31,890 nt of DNA from Rubrivivax sp. (GTDB lineage: Bacteria; Pseudomonadota; Gammaproteobacteria; Burkholderiales; Burkholderiaceae_C): positions 1-31,890 of the forward strand of contig JADJYX010000014.1 of the NCBI GenBank assembly GCA_016719535.1, read 5' to 3'. A model generated the notes under the pieces. The model made no database searches. It had not been told where the DNA came from and saw only the letters and a program-made list of their open reading frames with translations. How positions within the stretch are numbered: the stretch's first letter is position 1; the number at the start of each line of letters is the position of its first letter. This document shows, one piece after another, positions 17,320 through 27,052 of this stretch. The translations under genes were made by a program, and so were the position numbers.

Positions 17320-17369
17320 GGCACCACCGCCCGTCTGTTGCTGACCCCAGCAGGGCACGGCCCATGCCG

Positions 17370-17384
17370 TGTAGTAATACAACA
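17370..17384. promoter_or_regulatory. HexR-like inverted repeat upstream of glucokinase
   Basis: TGTAGTAATACAACA is an imperfect inverted repeat (arms TGTAGT and ACAACA, five of six pairs) of the TGTA-N7-TACA type known for HexR regulators, with one mismatch in the outer four bases of the right arm. It lies about 50 bases before the glucokinase ATG and overlaps a weak leftward promoter (TTGCTA, 17 bases, TACTAC). The adjacent gene encodes an RpiR/HexR-type regulator, so autoregulation is the natural reading. Confidence 0.45.
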
Positions 17385-17395
17385 CTGCGACTCTA

Positions 17396-17423
17396 GCAAT
17401 CACCCCCAGTGGGTCGCAATCAC
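17396..17423. repeat. Paired direct repeat in the divergent promoter region
   Basis: GCAATCAC occurs at 17396-17403 and again at 17416-17423, 20 bases apart (two helical turns). Such spacing suits a dimeric regulator such as a LacI or activator protein, but the match is short and could be chance. Confidence 0.3.
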
Positions 17424-17470
17424 GGGTAATCCATGATGCGAACGTGCGCTAAGTCTCGGATGCTAGCCTG

Positions 17471-19089
17471 ATGTGCCCGGTCCGATGCCGAGGATCAATC
17501 TGTAGTTTTGTTACCCTGCGCCAGGGTCAGCGCGCTGCGGTCGCGCCGTTGCCGGGTTGGCTGCGGGTGCTGACGGCACAGCTCATGGCCCTGCTCATGG
17601 CCTGCGCGATGCTGGTCGCTGCGGCCGACGATGCCCATGCCCAGGGTGCCCCGGCACCGCGCAGCTGGGCCGACGAGGTGCTGTATTTCGTGCTGATCGA
17701 CCGCTTTGCCGATGGCGACCCGGGCAACAACGCCGGCGTCGACCGCGGCAACCCCGGTGGCTGGCATGGCGGCGACCTGAAGGGTCTGACCCAGCAGCTC
17801 GACGAGTTGCGCGACCTGGGCGTCACCGCGCTGTGGATCAACCCGGTGCAGATGCAGCAAAAGCGCGGCATGCCGGCGCAGGCGCCGGGCGTGCCGTCGT
17901 TCCGGCACGAGGGCTTCCACGGCTACTGGGTGCACGACTTCGAGGCCATGGAGCCGCGATTCGGCACCGAGGCCGACCTGAAGGAACTGGTCGAGCAGGC
18001 GCATCGGCGCGGCATCCGCGTGCTGCTCGACGTGGTGGTCAACCATACCGGCTACACCTCGATCTACGCGGACCGCAAGACGGCGGCCGACGAGGGCTGG
18101 GTGCGCGTCGGCGAGGGCAATTGCGAGGTCGAGCCGGTCACCTGCGCGGTCGGCGGGCTGCCCGACCTCAAGACCGAGATCGCCGAGGTGCGTGACCACG
18201 TCATCGGCGCCAACATCGCGCTCGCCCGCCGCGCGGGGGTCGACGGCTTTCGCATCGACACCTACAAGCACGTGCCCGGCAACGTGTGGGCCGAGCACCG
18301 CCGGCGCACGCGCGCCGAGCTCGGCCCCGGCTTCTTCCTGCTGGCCGAATACTGGGGCGGCACGGCGCAGAGCCTGGATGGCTTCTTCGAGCGCGACGAG
18401 GTCGACGCCGGTTTCGACTTCAGCTTCAAGGGCAGCTGCGAGGCCTGGGTGCAGGGGCGCGGCCGCAGCGTGGCCTACGGCGCCTACCTGCGCGGCCGCC
18501 ACCGGGTGCGGCCGGGCTATGTGCTGGCGCACTACCTGTCGAGCCACGACGAGCCGATGGCGCTGGCCACGCTGGGTGGCGACAAGGACCGCTTCCGCCT
18601 GTGCGTCGCGCTGCAGATGACCTCGCTGGGCCTGCCGGTCATCTATTACGGCGAGGAGGTCGCACGCGGCGGCCACGAATGGCCGTTCAACCGCAACGAC
18701 ATGCCCTGGGGCGCGCGCGACATCCTGCCCGGCAAGGGCGTGGCGCGCGACGAGGCGATGCGCGACTTCTACCAGCGCCTGATCCGCATCCGCGCCGAGC
18801 ACCCCGCGCTGCGGCGCGGCGACTACACGCTGCTGACCCAGCCGCAGGACGCCACCCTGGCCTTCGCCCGCCACGACGCCGCCAGCGGCGACCGCGTGCT
18901 GGTGCTGGCCAACCGCGATGAGCGGGCCGCCAGCGTGGACCTGGCCTTGCCCGAAGGCTGGCCGAATGGTGCGCTGACCGATCGCATCGGCGGCGCGGCC
19001 ATCGAGGTGGTGCAGGGTCGCATCCAGGCCCGCATCGGCGCCAAGTCGGCGCTCGTGCTGGCCGCCACCCCCCCGAAGGCAGCCCGCTG

Positions 19090-19090
<1 letters not shown>
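17471..19090 (+). CDS. Secreted GH13 alpha-amylase-family glycosidase
   Basis: Up to 539 residues. A hydrophobic export segment (QLMALLMACAMLVAAADDAHAQ) is followed by a GH13 barrel with all four conserved regions: I DVVVNH, II GFRIDTYKH (nucleophile Asp), III LLAEYWG (acid Glu) and IV LSSHDEP (transition-state Asp). It starts DEVLYFVLIDRFADGDPGNN, with FHGYWVHDFEAMEPRFGT, which fits alpha-amylases/cyclomaltodextrinase-like enzymes acting on alpha-1,4-glucan. Product size cannot be read. The signal sequence begins well inside the longest frame, so the true start may be TTG 17549, GTG 17567 or ATG 17585 rather than ATG 17471; a HexR-like site at 17501 argues for a later start. The stop overlaps the ATP-binding protein's ATG by one base (TGATG), tying hydrolysis to import. 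Confidence 0.88.
17501..17515. promoter_or_regulatory. Second, weaker HexR-like site before the amylase operon
   Basis: TGTAGTTTTGTTACC has the TGTA-N7-TACx layout with one mismatch in the outer bases, but only three of six arm pairs are symmetric. Its first six bases equal those of the site at 17370. If real, both divergent units would be under the same sugar-phosphate-sensing repressor. Confidence 0.3.
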
Positions 19091-20208
<1,118 letters not shown>

Positions 20209-20241
20209 AGCCTTCTTCCCGATCCACCGAGGACCTTCATC

Positions 20242-21468
20242 ATGAACAAACTGCTGATCAAGTCCGCCCTGGCGATGGCCGCACTGGCCGCGGGCGGCGG
20301 TGCGCTGGCGCAGGCCGGCGGCGAGCTGGTCGTCTGGCACGCCTACCGCGGCGCCGAGAAGACCGCCTTCGAGAAGGTGGTCGGCCTGTTCGAGAAGACA
20401 CCCGCCGCCAAGGGCGCGAAGGTCAGCACGCTGGCCATCCCGTACGACGCCTATGCCGACAAGATCAGCGCCGCGGTGCCGCGCGGCAAGGGCCCGGACC
20501 TCTTCATCTACGCGCAGGACCGGCTGGGCGGCTGGATCGAGGCGGGCAAGACGGTCGAGCCGATCGACTTCTTCCTCGACAAGCCCACCCGCGACAGCCT
20601 GCTGCCGGGCATGCTCGGCGCGATGACCTACAAGGGCGGCGTCTACGGGCTGCCGATCAACTACAAGAGCACCACGCTCATCTACAACAAGGACCTGATC
20701 AAGACGCCGCCCAAGACCACCGACGAGATGATCAAGCTGGCCAAGACGCTGACCAATGCGCAGTCGGGCCGCTACGGGCTGGCCTACTGGTATACCAACT
20801 TCTACTTCCACTCGGCGCTGATGAATGCCTTCGGCGGCGCGGTGTTCGACAAGGACGGCAAGCTGGTCATCGACAGCCCGGCCACGGTGGCGTCGCTGAA
20901 CCAGATGATGACCTGGTACAAGAAGGACGGCGTGCTGCCCACCGAGCCGTCCGAGGCGCTGGTGTCGTCGATGTTCAACGAGGGCAAGGCGGCGATGGTC
21001 ATCAACGGCCCCTGGTTCGTCGGCGAGATCGACAAGAAGATCAACTACGGCCTGGCGGTGCTGCCGGTGGTCGATGCGGCCAAGAAGCCGATGCGGCCCT
21101 GGCTGACGATCGAGGGCGCCTACGTGGCCGCCAGCTCGACGAAGAAGGACCTCGCCTACGAGCTCGCGCGCTACCTGACGTCCGAGGAGGCCGGCCTGGT
21201 GCTGGCCCTCGAAGGCCGGCAGCTGCACACCAACAAGGCCATCTATGCCAACCCCAAGGTCAGCGGCGACCCGGTGCTCAAGGCCTTCCACGACCAGCTC
21301 GCCAATGCCGAGCCGATGCCCAACCGGCCCGAGATGACGATGGTGTGGTCACCGGCGACGACGGCGATGAACAAGATCGTCAAGGGCAACGCGACCGTCG
21401 AGGCGGCCCTCAAGGAAGCCGCCGGCACCATGCGCGAGAGCATCGCCGCGCTGCGCAAGTCGAAGTGA
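20242..21468 (+). CDS. Maltose/maltodextrin-type periplasmic binding protein
   Basis: A 408-residue family-1 extracellular solute-binding protein. It has a signal peptide (MNKLLIKSALAMAALAAGGGALAQ), then GELVVWHAYRGAEKTAFEKV, DLFIYAQDRLGGWIEAGKTVEPID, GVYGLPINYKSTTLIYNKDLI, TWYKKDGVLPTEP, FNEGKAAMVINGPWFVGEI and a C-terminal WSPATTAMNKIVKGN. The order and motifs are those of MalE-like proteins. GAGGA precedes the ATG at 20242 at a suitable distance. It lies between the ATPase and permease genes, as in CUT1 maltodextrin operons. The chain length of the bound oligosaccharide is not decidable. Confidence 0.93.
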   Translation: MNKLLIKSALAMAALAAGGGALAQAGGELVVWHAYRGAEKTAFEKVVGLFEKTPAAKGAKVSTLAIPYDAYADKISAAVPRGKGPDLFIYAQDRLGGWIEAGKTVEPIDFFLDKPTRDSLLPGMLGAMTYKGGVYGLPINYKSTTLIYNKDLIKTPPKTTDEMIKLAKTLTNAQSGRYGLAYWYTNFYFHSALMNAFGGAVFDKDGKLVIDSPATVASLNQMMTWYKKDGVLPTEPSEALVSSMFNEGKAAMVINGPWFVGEIDKKINYGLAVLPVVDAAKKPMRPWLTIEGAYVAASSTKKDLAYELARYLTSEEAGLVLALEGRQLHTNKAIYANPKVSGDPVLKAFHDQLANAEPMPNRPEMTMVWSPATTAMNKIVKGNATVEAALKEAAGTMRESIAALRKSK

Positions 21469-21523
21469 GCTGACGCACCGCAACGGCCGCGCCGCACGCC
21501 GGGAACCCGCCCCGAGGCCGCCG

Positions 21524-23446
21524 ATGAGCCAACCGGTCACCTGGCTGAACCGGCCCGCGCTGTGGGGGCTGGGCGTGGCGATGGCGGTCGTGCTGGCGCT
21601 CACGGCCTGGCTGCACGGCAGCATCGGCACCGACCTGGCGAACCAGCAGCAGCAGCGCAAGGCGGTGCTGGTGGCCAATGCCATCGGCGCGTCGCTGGCC
21701 GGCGCCGACGGGCCGGCCGCATCGGATCGCATCCGGCGCTGGCAGGCGGAGCTGCCGGCGCTCGAATCGGCGCAGGTCGTCGCCGGCCGCGAGCTGCTGG
21801 CGTCGACGCGCCCCGAGGACGAGGCCCCGCGCGCACTGCGGCGCGAGGAAAAGCCGCTGTTCGACCTCGCCACCGCACTGCGCTCGGCCGGCGAGACCAA
21901 CGTTGCCGAAGGGGCGGTGCGCAAGAAGACGGTGCAGGTCGACGCATCGGGCGACGGCGCCGTCACCGTCACCGTGCCCTATGTCGTCGACGGCCAGTTC
22001 GAGGGCATCGTGCAGGCGCGGCTGCGGCAGCCGCCCGAAGCCGTGGCCGACCGCGGTGGCGGCTGGTTGCTGCCGCTGGCGCTGTTGGGGGCGGCGCTGG
22101 TGATCGGCTTCTTCGTCCGCGTGCAGCCCGCGCGCCGCTTCGATGTCGGCCGCGGCATCGCCGTGGTCGCGCTGCTGGCGCTGGCGGTCGGCTTCCAGCA
22201 GCAGCGCCTGGGCCGGATGGCCGATGCCACCGTCGCCGCCGACCTCGCCACGTCGCGCGTGCAGGCCGCGGCGGCCGCGGCCTACGGCCGCACGGGCGCG
22301 CCGCCGCTGGTGGCCGCCAGCGCCAGCCCGTGGGACACCGATGCCTACGGCCGGCCGCTGAAGCTCATCGCCACCGACGGCACGCTGCTGCCCAGGCCCG
22401 ACGCGGTGCAGAAGGACTCGCACACGCGCTTCCTCGAGCGCAGCTTCTGGGGCATCGACCTGCTCGGCCTGGTGGTGCTGCTGTTCTTCACCCAGGGCTG
22501 GGCCCTGCGCACGGCCAGCGCGCTGCGCGACCATGCCGCCGCCTATGCCTACGTGGCGCCGGCGATGATCGGCATGCTGGTGCTGGTGTTCTTCCCGTTC
22601 TTCTACGGCATCGGCCTGGCGTTTACCGACACCACGCTGTTCAACGAGGCGACGCCTTTCCGCGAGCGCTGGATCGGCCTGGACAACTTCATCGCCATCC
22701 TGGGTGACTTCAACGTCGTCACCCGGGGCGCCGAAGGCACCGTCTTCAACTACCAGAACTTCTACTGGACGCTGATGGTGACCGTGATCTGGACGATCAC
22801 CAACGTCGCCGTGGGCGTCAGCGTGGGCTTCGTGCTGGCGATGGCGCTGAATACCGACGGCCTGCGCGGCAAGTGGATCTACCGCATCCTGCTGATCCTG
22901 CCCTGGGCGATCCCGAACTACATCACCGCGCTGGTGTGGCGCGGCATGTTCCATCCGCAGTTCGGCGTCATCAACCAGGTGCTGCAGATGTTCGGGCTGC
23001 AGCCGGTGGCCTGGTTCGACGGCGTGGTCAGTGCCTTCATGACCGGCCTGGTGACCAACGGCTGGCTGAGCTTCCCGTTCATGATGGTGGTCATCCTCGG
23101 CGCGCTGCAGTCGATCCCGAAGGACATGTACGAGGCCGCCGAGGTCGAGGGCGCCACGCGCTGGCAGCAGCTGCGCAGCATCACGCTGCCGCTGCTGCGG
23201 CCCACGCTGGTGCCGGCGGTGGTGCTGTCGGTGGTGTGGACCTTCAACATGTTCAACATCATCTTCCTCGTCTCCGGCGGCGAGCCCGGCGGCGCCAACG
23301 AGATCCTGATCACCAAGGCCTACAAGATCGCCTTCGAGCAGTACCAGTACGCCTACGCGGCCGCCTACTCGACGGTGATCTTCGTCATCCTGCTGGTCTA
23401 CGGGTATTTCCAGACCCGCCTGACCCGCGCCACCGAGTCGTACTGA
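21524..23446 (+). CDS. MalF-like ABC permease with large N-terminal sensor-like extension
   Basis: A 640-residue permease, over 100 residues longer than E. coli MalF and about twice the usual CUT1 permease. Residues about 340-640 are a standard MalF domain: YAYVAPAMIGMLVLVFFPFFYG, WIGLDNFIAIL, LILPWAIPNYITALVWRGMF, and the ATPase-coupling EAA loop EAAEVEGATRWQQLRSITLP (537-556). The extension has TM1 (about 12-32), a loop of about 150 residues (33-180), TM2 (181-200), TM3 (211-226), a loop of about 80 residues (227-305) and TM4 (308-326). In the first loop, VVAGRELLASTRPED and VTVTVPYVVDGQFEGIVQARL look like a PDC/CACHE-type periplasmic sensor fold. This differs from E. coli MalF, whose single large loop follows TM3. 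Confidence 0.9.
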   Translation: MSQPVTWLNRPALWGLGVAMAVVLALTAWLHGSIGTDLANQQQQRKAVLVANAIGASLAGADGPAASDRIRRWQAELPALESAQVVAGRELLASTRPEDEAPRALRREEKPLFDLATALRSAGETNVAEGAVRKKTVQVDASGDGAVTVTVPYVVDGQFEGIVQARLRQPPEAVADRGGGWLLPLALLGAALVIGFFVRVQPARRFDVGRGIAVVALLALAVGFQQQRLGRMADATVAADLATSRVQAAAAAAYGRTGAPPLVAASASPWDTDAYGRPLKLIATDGTLLPRPDAVQKDSHTRFLERSFWGIDLLGLVVLLFFTQGWALRTASALRDHAAAYAYVAPAMIGMLVLVFFPFFYGIGLAFTDTTLFNEATPFRERWIGLDNFIAILGDFNVVTRGAEGTVFNYQNFYWTLMVTVIWTITNVAVGVSVGFVLAMALNTDGLRGKWIYRILLILPWAIPNYITALVWRGMFHPQFGVINQVLQMFGLQPVAWFDGVVSAFMTGLVTNGWLSFPFMMVVILGALQSIPKDMYEAAEVEGATRWQQLRSITLPLLRPTLVPAVVLSVVWTFNMFNIIFLVSGGEPGGANEILITKAYKIAFEQYQYAYAAAYSTVIFVILLVYGYFQTRLTRATESY

Positions 23447-23459
23447 GGAGCACGGCACC

Positions 23460-24326
23460 ATGCGCGGACGCACCCATCACCTGTGGATCCATGCCGGGCT
23501 GATCAGCTTCACGCTGCTGGCCATCTACCCGGTGCTGTGGGTGCTGGCGCTGGCCTTCTCGGGCCAGCAGAACGTGGCCATCATCGACCTGCCGAAGGAC
23601 CCGACCTTCCTCGAGCGGCTGCGCAGCGTGATGCCGTGGCCGGCCCATGTGTCGGTGAAGAATTTCCACGACGTGATGACCGAGCAGCCGTTCGGCCGCT
23701 GGCTGCTCAACAGCGTGATGGTGTCGCTGATGACCACGGTGCTGGGCGTCTTCCTGGCCTGCACCGCGGCCTATGCGTTCTCGCGCTTCCGCTTTCCGGG
23801 GCGCGACGGCGGCATGCTCGCCTTCCTGGTGTCGCAGATGTTTCCCGGCACGCTGATGCTGATCCCGCTGTTCATCATCATCGTCAAGTGGCTCGGCCTG
23901 GGCAACACCTTCTGGGGCCTGGTGATCGTCTATGCCACCACCGCGATCCCGTTCTGCGTGTGGATGCTCAAGGGCTATTTCGACACCATCCCGATCGACA
24001 TCGAGGAATCGGCGCGCATTGACGGCGCGTCGCCGCAGGTGATCTTCATCCGCATCATCCTGCCGCTGGCCAAGCCGGCCATCGCCATCACCGCGCTGTT
24101 CTCGTTCATGACGGCGTGGAACGAATTCATCCTCGCTTCCGTGTTCCTGGAAGCCGAGTCCATGTACACGGCCCCGGTGGGCCTGAGGTTCTTCGTCGGG
24201 GGCTTCACCTCCCAATGGGGATTCTTCGCTGCCGGCTCGGTGATCGTGTCGCTGCCGGTCGTCATCCTGTTCCTGTACCTGCAGAAATACCTGGTGTCCG
24301 GCCTGACCGCCGGCAGCGTCAAGTAG
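23460..24326 (+). CDS. MalG-like ABC permease
   Basis: A 288-residue CUT1 inner-membrane permease with six hydrophobic segments. It includes the EAA coupling loop ESARIDGASPQVIFIRIILP and landmarks LLNSVMVSLMTTVLGVFLACTAAYAFSRFRF, FLVSQMFPGTLMLIPLF, FFAAGSVIVSLPVVILFLYLQKYLVSGLTAGSVK. The C-terminus LTAGSVK is typical of MalG. It pairs with the extended MalF-like protein, starting 13 bases after its stop with GAGGAG as ribosome site. Confidence 0.94.
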   Translation: MRGRTHHLWIHAGLISFTLLAIYPVLWVLALAFSGQQNVAIIDLPKDPTFLERLRSVMPWPAHVSVKNFHDVMTEQPFGRWLLNSVMVSLMTTVLGVFLACTAAYAFSRFRFPGRDGGMLAFLVSQMFPGTLMLIPLFIIIVKWLGLGNTFWGLVIVYATTAIPFCVWMLKGYFDTIPIDIEESARIDGASPQVIFIRIILPLAKPAIAITALFSFMTAWNEFILASVFLEAESMYTAPVGLRFFVGGFTSQWGFFAAGSVIVSLPVVILFLYLQKYLVSGLTAGSVK

Positions 24327-24355
24327 TCCTTCGTCCACCCAGAGGAGAGCAGACC

Positions 24356-25147
24356 ATGAAGAACCCCCTGTCCCTGCGCGCCATCAGCCTGGCCGCCGTC
24401 GTCGCCTTCGGTGCGGCCGCCACCGCGCAGGCCGTCGAGTTCACCGACCCGCGCGGTGACGACAAGGGCCCCGGCAACTACACCTACCCGACCGACGGCG
24501 TCTACAAGCCCGGATCCTTCGACCTCGTGAAGTTCTCGGCCACCAGGAGCGGCAACAACGTCGACTTCGCGGTCGACGTCGGCGCCAACCTCGAAGACCC
24601 CTGGGGCATGGGCGGCGGCTTCGCGGTGCAGATGATCTTCATCTTCATCAAGACCGGCGCGCCGGGCGGCCAGACCGCCACGCCGAACGGCCTGAACGTG
24701 CAGTTCGCGCCCGGGCACGAGTGGAACAAGGTCGTCGTGCTGTCGCCGCAGAAGAAGGCGCGCGTCACCGGCGAGGCCGATGCCAAGCTCGGCGCGATGG
24801 CCAAGGACGTGGTGGTGCCCAACATCACGCGCGGCCGCGGCCGCACGATCAGCGGCTCGGTGCCGCTGTCCGAGCTCGGCGGCGACGGCAACGTCGACGG
24901 CTGGAGCTACCAGGTGGTGATGCAGTCCAACGAGGGCTTCCCGGCGGCCGGCGACTTCCTGACCCGCAAGGTCAATGAATACGAAGGCCAGCACCGCTGG
25001 GGCGGTGGCAACGACGGCGACTGCGACCCGCATGCGATGGACGTGCTCGAAGGCCCCGACGCCAGGCAGGCCGAGATGCTGGCCCATGAGTGCGCGCCCG
25101 ACGGCAAGTCCAAGAAGATGGCCACGCTGAAGATGGTCAAGAAGTGA
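24356..25147 (+). CDS. Secreted glucodextranase C-terminal-domain (Glucodextran_C) protein
   Basis: A 263-residue secreted protein with a signal peptide (MKNPLSLRAISLAAVVAFGAAATAQA). The mature part is one domain starting VEFTDPRGDDKGPGNYTYPTD, then SFDLVKFSATRSGNNVDFAVDV. This opening matches the beta-sandwich domain found at the C-terminus of glucodextranases and some pullulanases (Glucodextran_C). Here it stands alone, without any catalytic part. The end carries GNDGDCDPHAMDVLEG and HECAPDGK, two cysteines that may pair. It directly follows the permeases (AGAGGAGAG before the ATG) and precedes the outer-membrane barrel, so a periplasmic or surface glucan-binding role in uptake is likely but unproven. 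Confidence 0.8.
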   Translation: MKNPLSLRAISLAAVVAFGAAATAQAVEFTDPRGDDKGPGNYTYPTDGVYKPGSFDLVKFSATRSGNNVDFAVDVGANLEDPWGMGGGFAVQMIFIFIKTGAPGGQTATPNGLNVQFAPGHEWNKVVVLSPQKKARVTGEADAKLGAMAKDVVVPNITRGRGRTISGSVPLSELGGDGNVDGWSYQVVMQSNEGFPAAGDFLTRKVNEYEGQHRWGGGNDGDCDPHAMDVLEGPDARQAEMLAHECAPDGKSKKMATLKMVKK

Positions 25148-25179
25148 TCGCCTTCCAACAACACCAGGAGTCAAACCCC

Positions 25180-26967
25180 ATGAACAAGCCCATCCTCAGG
25201 CCCGTCGCTGCGGCGATCGGCCTCGTCCTTGCCGCCCCCGCGTTCGCCGTCGGTCTCGATTTCAGCGGCTCGAACATCTACATGAAGTTTCTCGACGGCG
25301 ACCAGCGCCGCATCAGCCTGGACAGCGGCGACACCGCCAGCGGCGCCGACAACGGCCAGTGGACGGAATTCGAGCTGCGCATCAAGGCCACGATCTCGAA
25401 GCAGGTCGAGGCCGGCGTGCGCATCCAGAGCCGCAGCCCGGCGGCCTACTGGACCGACTTCGGCTTTGCCGACGAGACCAAGGGCGTGCGCGCCAAATGG
25501 ATGAAGCTGCGCGGCGCCTACGTGCTGCTGACGCCGGGCTACCGGTGGCTCGACCAGGCGCTGATCGGCTCCAGCGACTGGGGCCAGTTCGACCCCTTCA
25601 CCGTCGGCGCGGTGCGCTACATCGACCGCGACAACTACAACGGCCTGTATTTCAAGGGCCCGCTGCCGCTGAGGGGCAGCAGTTGGGAATTCGGCCGCGT
25701 CTCGCTGCCCAACTACCTGCAGTCGAACTACGGCCAGGGACCGAGCTGCTGCAGCAGCGACGACACGCAGTTCAACGAAGCGGTCTATATCGGCCAGGCC
25801 AAGGCCCAGTTCGGCCCCGCCCGCGTGAGCGCCAGCTACCAGTGGTTCGACGACCACAACCTGTCGGGCACCGATACCAATGACCTCGACGGCCGCGACC
25901 GCGAGACCTTCGCCAAGAACAAGGTCTTCATGCTCAAGGGCGAGAGCAGCGTGATCGACGGCATCGACGTCAAGGCCGCCTTCTACCGCTCGCAGTACAA
26001 GGCGCCGCTGTTCGACCAGCCCTGGATCAACAGCCCGAAGTCCAACGTCAACGGCAATGCCTACAAGCTCGACCTGGCGCTGAGCGCACTGCCGGTGCCG
26101 GGGCTGACCGTCAACTATCAGTATTTCAACATCGGCGCCGGTTTCTACAGCAACACGGCGGCGCGCCGCGAGAGCGACGTGCTGCTCACCGAAGGTTCCG
26201 AAGCCGCGTGGTACAGCTGGGGCCAGTCGATCTGGCTCGGCGGCGCGGCCAAGGACTACCAGCAGTCGCCGGCGTCGGCCAAGTGCTTCAGCGGCGGCAG
26301 CGGTGGCCGTTGCCGGGGTGACAGCGGCCTGGCCGGCGGGGCCAACGGCCTCGTCGACAACGCCTTCATGGATTTCGACGAGGCGCCCGCCGAGTCGGTG
26401 CAGGGCTGGAAGGGCCACACGCTGCTGGTCAACTACGAAGTGGCGAAGGTGCCGCTGGCGCTCGAATACACGCGGCTGGGCTACAACTACAACTGGCAGG
26501 ACTATTCGCCCACGGGCCCGCTGTCGCACTATTTCGCCGCCGACAACGACCGCAAGACCAGCATCCTGGCCTTCAAGGCCGGTTATGTGCTGCCGGTGGC
26601 CGGCGGCGTCGAACTGGGCTTCAAGTACAAGCTGGTCGACGACAAGAACAAGGGCAAGGCCGGCGACGCTGCCGACGACCGCGACACCAAGGACACCGGC
26701 TATACCTTCAGCGTCGGCAACCAGCTGTTCCGCGACCTCTACGGCAGCCTGTCCTACGGCCGCTATGCGCGCGACATCACCACCGGTGCCGGCAAGATCG
26801 CCAACGACAAGAACATCACCAGCGTGCGGCTGGCCTACAACCTGGCGGGCTTCGAGACCGGTGTGCTGGCGCAGTGGGTCCGCGGCGACGGCGACCCCGG
26901 CGAGACCGGCGTGCGCGCCGACATCAAGCAGTACCGCCTGAAGGCCTTCGTGAAGGCGATCTTCTAG
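25180..26967 (+). CDS. Putative outer-membrane beta-barrel, glucan porin candidate
   Basis: A 595-residue protein with a signal peptide (MNKPILRPVAAAIGLVLAAPAFA). It has alternating beta-strand segments with many aromatic residues (WTEFELRIKATIS, VEAGVRIQSRS, VSASYQWF, LTVNYQYFNIG, LALEYTRLGYNY, GSLSYGRYARDI) and a C-terminal Phe (LKAFVKAIF), the signal for outer-membrane assembly. It has loops with CC (SCCSSDD) and CFSGGSGGRC that may form disulfides. It does not show LamB maltoporin features. The ATG at 25180 follows CAGGAG. It lies in the ABC operon just after the glucodextranase-C protein, so it may be the oligosaccharide entry pore in place of LamB. A hairpin follows the stop. Confidence 0.75.
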   Translation: MNKPILRPVAAAIGLVLAAPAFAVGLDFSGSNIYMKFLDGDQRRISLDSGDTASGADNGQWTEFELRIKATISKQVEAGVRIQSRSPAAYWTDFGFADETKGVRAKWMKLRGAYVLLTPGYRWLDQALIGSSDWGQFDPFTVGAVRYIDRDNYNGLYFKGPLPLRGSSWEFGRVSLPNYLQSNYGQGPSCCSSDDTQFNEAVYIGQAKAQFGPARVSASYQWFDDHNLSGTDTNDLDGRDRETFAKNKVFMLKGESSVIDGIDVKAAFYRSQYKAPLFDQPWINSPKSNVNGNAYKLDLALSALPVPGLTVNYQYFNIGAGFYSNTAARRESDVLLTEGSEAAWYSWGQSIWLGGAAKDYQQSPASAKCFSGGSGGRCRGDSGLAGGANGLVDNAFMDFDEAPAESVQGWKGHTLLVNYEVAKVPLALEYTRLGYNYNWQDYSPTGPLSHYFAADNDRKTSILAFKAGYVLPVAGGVELGFKYKLVDDKNKGKAGDAADDRDTKDTGYTFSVGNQLFRDLYGSLSYGRYARDITTGAGKIANDKNITSVRLAYNLAGFETGVLAQWVRGDGDPGETGVRADIKQYRLKAFVKAIF

Positions 26968-26993
26968 GCCATCGGCCCAGCCCGAACCGACCT

Positions 26994-27026
26994 GCCTGGG
27001 CCGGGCGTGCCGCGCCCGGCCCAGGC
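26994..27026 (+). terminator. Strong inverted repeat, terminator or intercistronic hairpin
   Basis: Perfect 13-base arms GCCTGGGCCGGGC (26994-27006) and GCCCGGCCCAGGC (27014-27026) flank a seven-base loop, 27 bases after the barrel gene's stop and just before the last gene. Only a mixed pyrimidine stretch follows, not a clean T run. It may cause partial termination or protect the upstream mRNA. Confidence 0.65.
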
Positions 27027-27052
27027 TCCTTCACCTCTGTTCGAGAGTGCCG

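Noticed and set aside
14450..17365. One open frame of over 970 codons covering both glucokinase genes
   Set aside because: Only the part from 16354 onward has protein-like motifs; the upstream part is the antisense-free alternate frame of the stand-alone glucokinase gene.
21410..23473. Long minus-strand open frame opposite the MalF-like gene
   Set aside because: Same shadow composition; the plus strand carries recognisable permease motifs.
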